From Albula goreensis (taxonomy: Eukaryota > Chordata > Actinopteri > Albuliformes > Albulidae), in the NCBI GenBank assembly GCA_022829145.1, contig CM040742.1, positions 8,491,538-8,555,537 on the forward strand: DNA of 64,000 bases. Direction: 5' to 3'. A program made the translations under genes and the position numbers. This document shows, piece by piece, positions 13,001 through 24,475 of this stretch. The notes under the pieces were generated by a model. The model made no database searches and was not told the DNA's origin. It saw nothing but the letters and a program-made list of their open reading frames with translations. Each line of letters opens with the position of its first letter. Within the stretch, counting starts at the first letter, position 1.

Positions 13001-16000
13001 CTGAGAAGACTTGTCAACGTCCACATGCTGGTCAAGCACTGACATGGTGGAGTAGCTGTCCACCATCAGGCAGGACGGGTCCTCGGACTGGCCCGGTACC
13101 TTCCCCAAGGGAAAGTCCTTCCACTTCACGTTGTCTGGTTACACACGCATAGCAGGAAAAGTTAACTCTCAGGACGCTCACAACCCAAACCGGTTCAGAT
13201 CATGGAAAGGGTCAGCCGATCAGCAAAATCGCCCCATGTAGAGCAGATGACGGACTTACCCGTGCACACTTGCCAGGGCGAGCCCCGGAGTGCGGCCGCT
13301 CTCTCTGCCAGGATGTCGGGGCTCAGCTTCTCCAGGAGGTCCTCTGTGACCTCTGCCATGGGGACCTGAGGCAGGGGTTTGGGTGGACGGATCGCCGCGG
13401 CGGGGGATGGGGCGCTGGTCGCGCGCTCTGACTCCCGCCGGACCCTTCTGCGGAGGCTCTCCAGGGTGTAGATGGGCTGGTCCCTGCGCCCCATGTCAGC
13501 AGAGCCGCTGGGATCGCCCCCCTGTGTGTAAATGCTGCAGAGGCGAAGAAGCTTCTGCTGGGTGTCCATAGGGAAAGGATTCTCCATATCCCTCAGGATC
13601 CTGTGGGACCAGACAACACTTCCATAAATTCCAAATACATTCATCTGACTAAAAGCCATACTGAAACTTGGGGGTTTCTGGTCAGTTTTGCATATTCCAC
13701 TTAAAACGGTGACACATACACGGTGAAATATTTTATTTAGTGTTATAGACCATAACCAATATGAAGTTGGGAGGATAGGACACATATTAGCATACAGCAA
13801 AAAGGCCCCGACACAATCTGACACAATCAATATGTCCTTGATTAGAGTATATACACATCTGATCCTTGGTGTGACTCACAATAATAACGCAATAGTAAAA
13901 ACATTTCTTGGAACGTTCCAGTCAACTTATCACATATTGTATGCTTTTGCAGACCTGCTACTACCTTACAGGAGAAAATATTTGTGAAAAACCTGACAGA
14001 CCTGGCACAAAGACAGCCTTAAAACACTGTAAAAACCTTAGAGCATAATAACTCTGCCATGTAGACTGGGCCGCAGTTTGTTAAGGTATACTTCCATAAC
14101 TTTTTTCAGTATGGCCAGATATGTTGACATAAAACTGATGATTGTCTGCATTCTGTTGACGAAACTGTCAGAGATGCAGTAGCTAACGCTAAAGGAAACG
14201 CATGAGGAGTTGAGAACTCAACCCAGCTGGTCTTATCAAACTCTGTTATCAGACACATACGGCATAAGGCCTGTCTATCTGCACAAGCTAAAGAAAGTCA
14301 CAATACTGAAAAAGATGATCTAAGAGTTCTGTGTGTAATGAGCCCTCTTCACACGGATACATTTGTAGAGGTATTCCCTTGACCTGTTCGAGATTTGGAT
14401 GAGCCGAACGCACAATGCTGCGGCTCACTGCTGCCGGGGCTGGTCACGTACACATCCCTTGATCTTCGTGGCGCAAAAACCGGAACGCCACGGACGTGAC
14501 ATTTACAGACACATTCCGTCCCACTCTGCTCAGTGCGTGTATCCCTCTGACGTTACAGATGATTACCCAGCATGTCTTTAACTGGCTGCTGCATCGAGAG
14601 AAGAAGCTTCGAAACGTTCAAATCTGCAGAGCGCCGGGCTGCCCTATGACTCACGTCTTCTGGTGAACTCCGGAGGGGCCCGTAACCTCCTTTGCATTGC
14701 CCACGGGGCTACGGCTGAAGCCAGACACAGAGCTCCAGTCTCAACAAAACCCATTACGCTGGATTAAAATTACACAGGGGGTGAGGCGTGACTAAATGGA
14801 TCCACCGACGAAGGAAATAAACGGGTCTTCCACACCCAAGAATCAAGACACTTTTCCCAGAATGCCCGAGGCGCACACATACAGCTGACTGCTTCTGCTT
14901 TTCCACTCTGAACAGAACGGATGTAACACATTATGGCACGCGAACAGGAAAGGTCACTTACTGCTGGAGAAGGTGTGGGGTAGCTGTGCAAGGAGCTTCC
15001 AGACAGACCGTTAAAAGCTTCTGCCACTGCAGCGGGACAGGCCTCGTAAACATTTTCTCTTTCAGTCTCGCCTTTCTCTGGCTCTTCAATTCATTTTGGG
15101 TCGTTTTTGCTATGAATTTAAACATGAATCAACAAGCATACATTCAGAAGACTGCAGAGAAGGCGGCCAAAAAGATGTCAGCATTATTCACATCTTATTA
15201 ACATAGTGTTTGTAGGCAGCTGATGCTGAATTATACCCATCCATTTCAGGCATACTGAAATCATAACTCTGAAAACTGTCTCCACCACCCTACCCTTGCA
15301 TATATTTTTAAAGCCAATCAGCTGTGGTCCTTTTTTCAATGGATTTACATGAATGGATTTGAATCTAATGACCACCAACCTGGGCAGCCATGTTAATGTT
15401 TGAGGATACCAACATAAATCTACTGCCACAACCACGTTTCTAATAGCAAAAGGGAGAAGCTCAGAGATGCCCCAAACATTTTGGAATAACAAATACAGGC
15501 AGCGGGGCGGTGTTTCAGAAGGAAGGATTAAACATGGTTATTCAATCATATTTTCAAGGAAAAAATACTACCTTTAAAATTTTGATTAGTAACTTGACTA
15601 AAATGTACGATCAGATCAAGTATTTCAAAAGGATCACTTCAACGGCACTATGGGGAGACTAAGCATATGTTTCAACTGCATCAAATAAGCGGAGTATCAA
15701 GGGTTAACAGAACAGGCAGTCGTACATCTACATGAATCAAGAATGAGGACTCATCGTACTCTGACTATTGCAGGAGAGGACCTCGGAGATCCATCTGGCA
15801 ATGTAGGAGGTCCTGTGCTGGGAAAACTCGTCTGAGAGCTGAAGTTCCAGGAACAGCTTCTCCACAAAGAGCTGGATGAAGTCCTCCGAGGCCACCTGCT
15901 TCAACAACGGCAGCCAGAACCTCAAGAAGAGGTGGGGGAGGCAAGGGGCCGTGGAGTCACCGTCGACTGGAACACCATCGCAACCAGTCAGGGGAACAGG

Positions 16001-16360
16001 GCAGAAGGGGGGCGGGGTTAGCACTTTTAATACGTGCGTTTAAACATGGGTGTTCATGCAAGCATTGGTGGAAAGAACCTCACCTGTGCAGTCAATGTCC
16101 AGGGCCTCAAGCTGTTCTACTGTGGGGATCAAAAATCCATCCGAAAGCATGACATCAATCAGGACATCGCTGGGGGGGCCAAAAAATTAATAAATCAGCC
16201 CAGTTTAAGTCATTGATCATCTCCTTATATTTATGAAAGGTGAATACCACAGACTGAGAGGGTACGAGCAAACACAACTAAATTATATTTATTTAAATTG
16301 GTACACAGTTGTCCATCTAAAGTTTGATTTAATTGATTTTGGAAGATGACCCAGATTTCA

Positions 16361-16444
<84 letters not shown>

Positions 16445-19400
16445 CAAATGCCTGCCATCTCATACTCAAAGTGGGATATGATTGGTAATCCCAGGCAGGA
16501 AGGGATACATTAAAAGGCAATGATAAAAAAACATTACATCAGCCTGTGAAAATGTTTGGTCATAAGAAGGGTGGGGTCTGAAAAGCTTATCATGTTATTA
16601 TTGGAAGAAGCAAAGAACAGCAGACATGCGAGTCTCAGTGCTTCCGTCATCCAGCCGCCCTTCCCTTCTCCTCCATAACCACAGCCTCAAGAGACACGGG
16701 AAGGTGGGCGGCTACTTCTTCAGAAGCTGAGGTCTGAAGCACAGCCCACACACAAGACATTCCCCGTGTTTGAGGTCTTCGCAGGATTTCAGCAGAACAG
16801 CAGTCGGTTGAGCAAGACAGCGAGTGAGAGAGCCAGCTCTGGCAACTGGAATGAATTAGCGAACAGCAAACCCAGTTGCATTCGAGTCAAAGGTTTCTAG
16901 TTAGGCTGGCCTGATATTGTTCAGCGAACTGGCAGAGCAGTTTGGCCATGTTCCTAAACAATAAGCCTTTTTGAGAACAAACTTAACTGAAAGGGGGTTT
17001 TCTGCTTTGATTCATTTCCTCTCAGAACAAAGAAAAAGTATCAGGTGGGCCTGAAAATCTATTCATTCAACATTCTTCACACCCATAACCAAACAAATGC
17101 ACACATCTATCCCCTCCCATTGCCACTCCCACAAAGCCCAGAAATGAATTTGCTGGTATAGAGGTGAGAAAGAAAAAGTCCGCTCCTTTCCACGATGGCC
17201 CCCAGCATGGCAGAAAGAATGACTGCAGTGTTTCCAGCCTTAAAAAAATCAAGATTCATCTCTCCTCCTACGGCTACAGTAAGCATGAGCAGATATAGCT
17301 CTTGTTCCATTGCGGTCTTACGGCCAGTCCTGACAGAATCACCAGAGAAGGTTACAGTTGGTGCGAGTGCGTATGTGTGAGCGTACAGAGCGTATGTGTG
17401 GGTGGTAGCCATACTGGGATTCCCCAAAGTGAGTGAATAGTGGCTCTGGGGCTGCGGTGCGTGGGTGGATGTGTGCAGTGGACTGAGCACCAGTAACATC
17501 GAATATCGAATCACACCACAGTGAGCATACAGGCACCAGTGTGCCTTCCCGGTGCCTGGAGTAACTAATCACAGCCCAAAGAACTGTGTGTTAATACATC
17601 CAAATATGAAACAAATCCTGTACAAAAAAATACATGTACATTTCCAAAATTATATCAATAACCAGTGCTTCAAATACAGTGACTTCTATGGTATACACAA
17701 ACAATACACAATACAACTCATTTTTTCAGTAAGAGTGAATTTTACAGTATAGTAGAGTAGTATGTCATACCAAGTTTATTACATACTCTATGTATTCATA
17801 TTTCACATAGTTTTCACAGACAATTGCATTTAAAATGATTATCTGAATCTACAATGAAAGTCTGTTTAGTAACTTTTGAGGCAGAGACACAAACCTGGAG
17901 TCAACTGCAAAATGTTTGACTTGAACGAGGATGGCCCCCAGGCCCGAGGACGGGCTGGCCCATGACCTGCTGCCTTTGTTCTCTTTGTGAAGTCCATCAA
18001 AGGCCTGCAACAGAGCAGGAAAAATCAAACGTGGAGAAAAAAATACTTCATTTATGACTGTCAATCAAAATCAGGTAACTGCACTGCTGGCAATATTTGC
18101 TTCCTAATGGTATTTGCAGAGGCCAGTGCAAAAGGGGAAAACAAACAAGAGTCAAAATGGCTGCCAGTAAGTGGATACTCAAATATTCGATAGGTTTCTA
18201 TCTTCTAATAATTAAATATTATCCTTCCAATGCCTACAAACTATAAAGTTAAGATAAAACTAGAACATGTTTATTTAAGACAAGTGAGCCGCTATACCAT
18301 GTTCCTAACTTTTTAATACTTCAATTTTCAAATCGATCTTGAGCACCTGATTGACAGTGACTCAAAGGGAATATTCAAACAGTGGAAACTGTGCGTGGTG
18401 AAACGCTCGACAAAAAGATCAATGTTCTCAAATCATATCCGTCTCATTTTCCCGTCAGTTATACAGATTCTGTGCCATTATATTTTTATATTACTTTCTG
18501 AAATAAATATAAACAGTGACAGTCCGTAAATTAAAGCTACAAGTTTTTACATCCTGGTTTTGGTATAAAATTGTAACTAATGACGTCCCTGCAGTTTTTA
18601 TACTATTCTTTGAATATTTTATTCATTTTCCTGGAATAGACAAAAGAACACAGAGGGGGAAATAATTCTGTAAAAATGATGAAAATGGGATGTTTATGGA
18701 AATACATTAATCACATTTTGGGATTACAACACTGGATACATGTACGATACCCATATATACAGGCCATGTATAACAAGTAACATAAATGCCTTTTTTTGTG
18801 TTGTGAATAAAATTTTTCCAGTAAGAAGCTTTGATTTGCCATGTGGAAATCCTACATAATTATGTAATATTACTACAGAACATTACATAATTGCAAAATG
18901 TATGTGATCTACAAAATAACCACTGCATAACAACCTGTGGTCACCCTTATACCAAAAGTTATACCAAAAGGTCTCACTGGAAGGAACTTACAATTACAGA
19001 ATAATATGCTAATTTGTCCAACACCCACAAGAGAAATAAACACACTGCTTATCAGCACTTTATTACCAGGAAGTAATATAGAAGAATTTGCCATTGGTCA
19101 GGCAGCTGATAAGCCCTTTGTGTTCCACTAAATGAGTGATCAGGGTTTCGCTGCCCCTTCACAACAATGTCTGAATCAGCAAGCGGCGGAAAGGATCATT
19201 TCAGAACAAGGATGTCACACTGTGGAACAGAGAAACGCTGCACGGGGCGCCCTCATTAACGAGACGCACGGAGGACTTCTGTGTGAGAAAGCGCAACGTT
19301 ACTGGGTGTGCAACCCCACTGCTGGTCTGCGTCACTGCAGAAGGAAGGAAAAAAAAAAAAAAAAAAAAAAAAAGGAAAAAAAAACCAGGACAGCCTGTGA

Positions 19401-22400
19401 TGAGAATTCTCCCCTTCTCGTTCACACATGGCTCCCACTCTCCCACTCTCGCTCACCCACACAGCTTGATGGCGTCATGAGGAAGGCTGGGATAACGAGA
19501 CAACTACAAGTTATAAATATTGCATCCAGCCGAGAAGACAGGTCTATTACAGGGTTGCACCAGGCTTGATTACTCTAATTAGGGAAGCTTAAAATTTCGG
19601 GGGGCCCTATTCACGCTGTCTTGAAAAGATGGCAGGTCTTTATGGAAAAATAAATTAAAGATTTTAGGAGGGTCAATGGGATCCTGGGGAATTTCCAGTA
19701 AGGGCAGCGACTCAAATGTAGCCCCATGCCCATTAAACCTGGGGTGTCACTGCGTCCCGAGGCGCTATTTTCTCTCCAGAAACAACACGTCATATACTGC
19801 TTCCCCCTTTATGTAAATAGACACGAAAGCGGACGTTTCCACATGCTTTTGCTCCACTGAACCACACAGTAAATCAAGTCATTAAGGGTCGCAACCCCTT
19901 TGAGCCTTTGTATGGGGTGGTGTGTCATTCTTTGAAGCCTCTCTTTTATAGGTATTTTTGTGTTTTTTTTTAGACAAAAAATGTTTGCCAGGGCATTCTC
20001 CTGGGTACTCAGGTGCCATTTCACCCTATGCCCACCCTGAAAGAGCCATCGGACCCATGCGGGGCCAGAGGTCCGGAGGGGTTCACCGTATGACCTATGA
20101 CCTTCCATGTGACACCTCCCATGGGCCAGCCGGGATGGGCTGAATAGGTTTGGCAAACTCTGCTGGGGATCACCAAAAACTGCATTCAATCAGAGGTCAT
20201 GAATCACAACCTCAATCATAAATACATGTATTGGTATAAGAATTGTGGTAAATGCCACCTGGCATTCAATTGTGCTTAACAGCACTGATGTCATCTCAGA
20301 GTTAAAACTACCATGCATAGCTGGTAATCATGTATTACTACATTACTAATGTATTCAGCTATCTATAACGTGGAAATTTGGCACACAATGCATCATATTC
20401 AAGTTGTCTTGTGAAGGCACTCATATTTCAGCAGCTAATCCCTGGACATGAATTATGCTTTTATGACACCTGGTGTTGGATTTTTGTATCAGCATCTGTA
20501 ACAGTCGTTAATCAAAGAGATAAACCACACCACAGGGAGAGTAGATGAGAGCAGAAAACAGAAAACAAATGATTTCTGGAAAAACCTTTGAAAGGGTGAA
20601 TTACCTGAAACTGTTCTTTTTCATAAGAAATCAGTAGTTCTCTGGCTTTTTCTGAAAGGAAAAAAAAAAAAAAAAGTAGTAAAGAATTCTGTCTTAAATA
20701 CAAGTCACATTACATAGCTCCAATCACTGGCTGAATTGTTGGATCCTGTACTTCAAAGTTATCTGTGAGACCTAAAAACATAAGACTCAAACAGAGATTT
20801 TAACAGATGAACAACAGGTCTGCAAGAATCTGTACCTCTATTGGAAGATTTATCGGAGGATTTCAAATGTAACTCAAAATCTTCTGTGAGCAGAAAACAG
20901 TACTATTGTATACCCAGAATGCATTTCTCATAATTTACTTGCCAATCTACCTTTCCATTAGAGTGAATTAATTGAAATGCTTTAAAATGAGTTCGACATG
21001 TGCGTATCTGCATTAGAATACTGAAGTAAAATCTGAACATGCTCCTGGATAACCAGGGTCGTATCTGGGACCTTGATGCACTCGCAGGCAGAGATTACTT
21101 GAAAGGCTTACTGTGGGTTTCTCTTTTTCTTTGTCTCACAGTAAATTCATCTTCTTGCCCAACCTCCTCCTCTTCCTGTTCCTCTTCAGACTCGGACTGT
21201 GAGTCCCACTGCTCAGCGAGTCGGCTACCCAGCTGCCTGGACCAGTACTCTTGCTGCAGCCACTCCAACACAAACTGACATCCTGAAAGAGCGAAAAATA
21301 AAATGAATAATGATTTGTGCAAGGTGGTGGAGTTGAGAGACTTTTCATAATGAAAAGTCGGTTAGCAACCTAAACCTTTATATGACACTGGATGAATTAT
21401 TGGTGTAATTAAATACAGATTAGGGATGTTAACAGTTCATTGGTTAACTTGTTAATCCTTAAGAATGCTGATCGATTCGTTTTAGTGATTAAACGGTTAA
21501 ATTTCAATAAACTATTTCAATAAGGAACCTGATGGTGCCTATTAAATTTTATTGCTGATCAACTACTGTGAACAATATCAACACCCAAATGTGAAAACTC
21601 TAAAATTTAACATGTGGGGTCACCACTTTCAGCTGCAACTTTTCTCTCATGAGCTGGGAACACTATGTTACATGGCAGCAATGAAGTGAGAAGATAGTAT
21701 ATGGGAAAATGCCTATTACCGTTTTGTGTGCGTGTGTGGAGGCTCACAACATTATATTTAGATTTAAAAGGCTTTAAGTCTGTTTGCAGAACGTAAATAT
21801 TTATGCAAAAACAGACTTTTCACACAGTGGCGTTATATTAAAATTGTGTCTGGTTCACCTTTGCGACACCATTTGAGGGTGGGAAGCCTGCGGTGAGTTA
21901 TGTCGTGCCTCAGGTTCACAATCCATTCAGGAATGTTCAGCTAAAAAAAGAAACAAAAAAAAAAAAAATCAAAGTACTGCTCTTATTTCTCATACCTGTA
22001 AACACTTTCTTTCCACTGAATCTTTGAATGATATTATTTACACTATAGAGGATAAACTAATTATACCATCATTTCATTATAATGTAGATATAGATATATT
22101 TTTAAAATATGTCAAAAATCTATAAAATTGAGGAAGACAAAAATCTTTTTCAGGACGCACCTTGTTTGCTAAACGTCTGAGAGGAGTGGCCACTTTCCTC
22201 TGTTTCCTTTCAGTGATTAAATTGACAAACCTACAATATAGACAGAAGGTCAATACATCAGAGTAAGAGATTTCTATCTGTGATGCATTATCATGACATA
22301 TGGAGCGATGCGAGGCCTACAATCAAAAGCAGAAGAATTCAATCATCAGAAGCAGAATTCAGCTCTTAGGATGAATGTAAAGTACTTCTGGTAATTAGTG

Positions 22401-24475
22401 AATGTAAGCACTGATGTGTTTGTGATATGACATAACCTGTTATGAGGAAATATGTACAATTAATACAATTCATAAATGTGACGGGACAATAACTGACAGG
22501 AGATTATAATAATAATAATCAGACTGCAGATGCAGGTTAAGTGCAGTACTCCATTTAAGAAATCTGCATATCTATCAAAACCTGTCACTCATCCAAACCA
22601 GCTCACCAGCGCACTCATGGAATGGAAAAACAATGTTGGAACTGGAGTTTTAGAAAGTTTAAGAAAGTTCATTTATCCATTATATGCATGCTAAAATATA
22701 CACATTTAATGTCAAAATCACAGTGACGTTAGATCTCACCTTACAAGTGCTGTCCCGTAGAGCAGGACCAGATCATCTGCTTCCAGGTGTCCTGAGCTAT
22801 CAAGCACTTGACATCTCACCAGGTCAGCAGTGCTTTCCACAGCCACAGGTGTGCTACTCCCAAACCTCGAGAAAACAAAGGCAACTAAGGAGTTTTTCAT
22901 GTCGCAACTTTCCATGCACTGCCATTTTAATACATATGGGGGAATACCTGGGGGACAATCAAACAATGAGACTGCATCGTTTTTAGAGTCTTTAGCTGGG
23001 ATAATCTAGAGCATCTGCTGCTTGGTGATTGCCGACTGAAATTTGTGCTGATCTTGAAGAATGAAAGTTATTACTTACACACTGTTTAGAAAACATGTTA
23101 TAAAAGATAGAAACACAGATAAGCAATCTCAGAATGTGAACATGATATAAAAATTGACACCTTGTACTGAGTATCAACAATGATTTGCAGTTCACACTTT
23201 TGGATGACATCACACTCAAAAAAACTGTGGTGTTCAAATGAAGGTGACACAAAATAAACAAAAAAAAAAAAAAAAAAACAAAGAGCGGTTTATTCACTGG
23301 CCCGTCTGAGCAAGTGGCAAGGATCACATATCCGCAAAAATGTACGTCAATGATTGCCAAGGTCGCTCCTTTCATTTGTATGAATGACAAGTGAACATGT
23401 TCCCATCATTGTTCCAGGATCTGTGGTTGATGTCATTTTTTCCACATCATCTCCAGCACCCTTGACAAAGACAGACACCTTGACTATGACAATTTTGAGT
23501 TTTTTTGTATGTGTGCATGCACATGCAGCTAGTATAAGCCTACATGGATTCCACTTTAGTATTACTGAGGATGGCTGAACTACTGGAAAGAGCTGTAATA
23601 GGTCTTATAAAATCTACGTATTGTTTATGGTTACAAAAGCAAGTTGTGGAAGTGGCACATCTGTTTAAAATGCGTGGCTCTCAAGCAAATGAGGCATGGA
23701 GGCTTGGTAATAAGCATCAACACGTCATCCTGTACATCACCAGGCATCCAATCTGAGGTCAGCTGTCCAAACAAGGCTACCAATTTTGCCCAGCTAAAGA
23801 ACACAACTTCCTTACACCAGTGCTTACTTACGGATGTGTGCTAGGTGTTTTACGATTTAAGAACAATAACAAAACTGATGATAATTCGTCATAGCAAAGA
23901 AATTCGCACAAAATAGAGGACCCCAATTAAGTTACAAAATTTCAGCTGAATTTCTGACTTCGTGAATAATAACTATTTTAAGTGTAGTTTGTAGGATTAA
24001 GACCGCAATTGCAATATATGTACATGGAATAAACAATGTAATGTAAGCACCAAAAGGTAAACTAAACATAGTTAAATTCTAAGTATCCATCTCTCTTGCA
24101 ATACTTTGCTATATTACTGAATTAGACAAGCAATGAAGGATGTCTTCAAGACTTGCATAGTGTGAATGTGAGCTGGCTAGTTAGCAAATTATAGATAGTT
24201 CATATCTAAGTCACTGCAAATTTACGTGTATTTTGTAGCTATACTGGAAAGATAAACGAATGTTGCAAATTATATGGAAAAGAACATAAAGTCAATGGTG
24301 ACTTCTTGGATTTGGCACGTACTACTTACCTGCCTTTCCATGCCGAAATTCTGTGTAATGCGAATTTCTGTAAAGCACAGTCCTTTGAATACAGATATTC
24401 AAGAATCTGGTCCCACTCTGCTTTGTTAATCCATGCAACTACATGGGCAGATTTATCGGATGCTTTTCTTTTCAT
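6986..24475 (-). CDS. las1l: Las1-like ribosome biogenesis endoribonuclease subunit (13 coding exons)
   Basis: The reconstructed CDS joins minus-strand exons 24475-24330, 22865-22740, 22230-22161, 21940-21859, 21282-21112, 20651-20605, 18004-17895, 16169-16084, 15966-15766, 15109-14962, 13600-13260, 13134-12984 and 7076-6986. All splice phases agree; the total is 1770 nt, or 589 aa. Las1 is the HEPN nuclease that, with the polynucleotide kinase Nol9/Grc3, cleaves ITS2 of pre-rRNA in the nucleolus and nucleoplasm. The HEPN motif RHDITH (R125, H126, H130) in exon 4 fits RHxxxH. Exon 5 carries an acidic run, and the C-terminus ending LKSGLQLF matches the conserved tail that docks on Nol9. Human LAS1L is longer (734 aa), mainly because of a Glu-rich linker that is reduced here. 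The first in-frame ATG after an upstream stop is used as start. Confidence 0.93.
10076..10098 (+). repeat. (AAAT)n microsatellite
   Basis: About five to six AAAT/ATAA units lie in tandem within las1l intron 12. Confidence 0.7.
11296..11510. mobile_element. MITE with 22-bp terminal inverted repeats (mariner-like)
   Basis: The left end ATGAGGTGTGGCTACTAAAT (from 11296) is the near-perfect inverse of the right end, TTATTTAACAGCCACACC followed by TCAT (to 11510). There are two mismatches in 22 bp, and the arms keep partial complementarity inward. The element is 215 bp with no ORF, so it is non-autonomous. The GAGGTGTGGCTATTAAATAA type of terminus resembles mariner-superfamily ends. A clean TA target-site duplication could not be defined by eye. 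Confidence 0.65.
12984..13134 (-). CDS. las1l: las1l exon 12
   Basis: Acceptor TGTAACCAG|ACAAC and donor CTCCAG|GTAAGT. The exon encodes [20 protein letters not shown] and then [17 protein letters not shown], matching human [20 protein letters not shown]. It ends in phase 2. Confidence 0.92.
13260..13600 (-). CDS. las1l: las1l exon 11
   Basis: Acceptor GTCCCACAG|GATCC and donor CACGG|GTAAGT. The exon encodes [20 protein letters not shown], then [12 protein letters not shown], then an Ala/Pro-rich linker, and ends with [15 protein letters not shown]. Human has a long Glu-rich insert at the linker position; here it is short and not acidic. Confidence 0.92.
13601..14961 (-). other. las1l: las1l intron 10 with CpG-rich core (14400-14720)
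   Basis: The splice phases of exons 10 and 11 close across this intron, so no exon is missing. Its centre (about 14400-14720) is unusually rich in CpG for this AT-rich window, with roughly 25-30 CpG in 320 bp by eye. No conserved protein is seen there. Confidence 0.5.
14962..15109 (-). CDS. las1l: las1l exon 10
   Basis: Acceptor AATTCATAG|CAAAA and donor CAGCA|GTAAGT. The exon encodes a Lys/Arg-rich stretch ([19 protein letters not shown]) and then [20 protein letters not shown], matching human [20 protein letters not shown]. The internal CTGCAG|TGG site resembles an acceptor but would break the phase. Confidence 0.85.
15766..15966 (-). CDS. las1l: las1l exon 9
   Basis: Acceptor GTTCCAG|TCGACG. 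The exon encodes [20 protein letters not shown] through [14 protein letters not shown]. The donor is ambiguous: AATA|GTCAGA (end 15766) gives CNTKT, matching human ANTKT, while CAGA|GTACGA (end 15760) keeps the same phase and adds two residues. The first is preferred on homology. Confidence 0.88.
16084..16169 (-). CDS. las1l: las1l exon 8
   Basis: Acceptor CCCCCAG|CGATG and donor CACAG|GTGAGG. The exon encodes [20 protein letters not shown] and then EALDIDCT, matching the [21 protein letters not shown] segment of human Las1L. A long (TG)n tract lies about 190 nt upstream in the las1l sense strand. Confidence 0.92.
16170..17894 (-). other. las1l: las1l intron 7
   Basis: This intron contains the (CA)n tract and otherwise non-repetitive sequence. 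A minus-strand frame around 17107-17514 (135 codons) is open but has no recognisable homology and is not needed by the las1l phases. Confidence 0.55.
16362..16442 (+). repeat. (CA)n microsatellite, about 40 units
   Basis: A perfect CA run of about 80 bp lies in las1l intron 7; it reads (TG)n on the las1l sense strand. It creates two spurious Cys-Val polypeptide ORFs on the minus strand (16231-16520). Confidence 0.97.
17895..18004 (-). CDS. las1l: las1l exon 7
   Basis: Acceptor CTGTTGCAG|GCC and donor CTCCAG|GTTTGT. The exon encodes [20 protein letters not shown] and then [16 protein letters not shown]. It aligns with the human AWNNPSPRVECVLAELKG region with phases preserved. Confidence 0.88.
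18005..20604 (-). other. las1l: las1l intron 6
   Basis: This is AT-rich intron with an A run at 19349-19373. The plus-strand 145-codon frame at 19132-19569 runs through that A run into poly-Lys, which argues against a gene. It may be an old retroposed fragment ending in poly(A); nothing firmer can be said. Confidence 0.5.
19349..19373 (+). repeat. Poly(A) run, 25 nt
   Basis: An uninterrupted A homopolymer is followed by GG and a further A run, in las1l intron 6. Confidence 0.9.
20605..20651 (-). CDS. las1l: las1l exon 6 (47 nt)
   Basis: A strong poly-T acceptor (CCTTTCAG|AAAAAG) and donor TTTCAG|GTAATT. This short exon encodes [15 protein letters not shown] and corresponds to RARELLVSYEEEQF in human LAS1L. 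Confidence 0.9.
21112..21282 (-). CDS. las1l: las1l exon 5, acidic segment
   Basis: Acceptor CTCTTTCAG|GATGT and donor CCACA|GTAAGC. The exon encodes [20 protein letters not shown], followed by the Glu-rich run [16 protein letters not shown]. It ends in phase 1 and joins exon 6 in frame. Confidence 0.9.
21859..21940 (-). CDS. las1l: las1l exon 4, HEPN catalytic motif
   Basis: Acceptor TTTTTAG|CTGAAC and donor CAAAG|GTGAAC. The exon encodes [18 protein letters not shown] and then [15 protein letters not shown] is the RHxxxH nuclease signature, so the predicted catalytic residues are intact. Confidence 0.94.
22161..22230 (-). CDS. las1l: las1l exon 3
   Basis: Acceptor ATTGTAG|GTTTG and donor AACAAG|GTGCGT. 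The exon encodes [20 protein letters not shown] and then ANK, ending in phase 0. It matches the FVNLIxERK segment of vertebrate Las1L. Confidence 0.92.
22740..22865 (-). CDS. las1l: las1l exon 2
   Basis: Acceptor TTTTCTCGAG|G and donor GTAAG|GTGAGA. The exon encodes [20 protein letters not shown] and on to LLYGTALV, part of the conserved Las1 HEPN domain (AVxSTADLxRC, DELVLLYGxALVR in vertebrates). Confidence 0.92.
22866..24329 (-). other. las1l: las1l intron 1
   Basis: This is AT-rich sequence with an A run near 23261-23278. Phases of exons 1 and 2 join without an extra exon. No other feature is seen. Confidence 0.6.
24330..24475 (-). CDS. las1l: las1l exon 1 (coding part)
   Basis: The start ATG is at 24475-24473 and the exon encodes [20 protein letters not shown] onward to WKGR. 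An in-frame TGA lies upstream near 24529, and only a non-ATG codon lies between, so this ATG is preferred. The donor is GGCAG|GTAAGT. It ends in phase 2. Confidence 0.9.

Noticed and set aside
15021-15032. CTGCAG|TGG as the acceptor of las1l exon 10
   Set aside because: It would put exon 10 out of phase with exon 9 and drop the conserved TKT and Lys/Arg-rich segment; the acceptor at 15110 fits both.
16231-16520. Cys-Val-rich minus-strand ORFs
   Set aside because: Translation of the (CA)n microsatellite; the surrounding codons have no homology.
17107-17514. 135-codon minus-strand ORF in las1l intron 7
   Set aside because: No recognisable family, and las1l phases close without it; an antisense frame is also partly open, typical of chance ORFs.
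19132-19569. 145-codon plus-strand ORF as a gene
   Set aside because: It runs through a 25-nt poly(A) tract, giving poly-Lys; no domain is visible.
21421-21520. hAT-like TAGGGATGTTAAC terminus in las1l intron 4
   Set aside because: The motif is suggestive, but I could not find a matching inverted end or target duplication.
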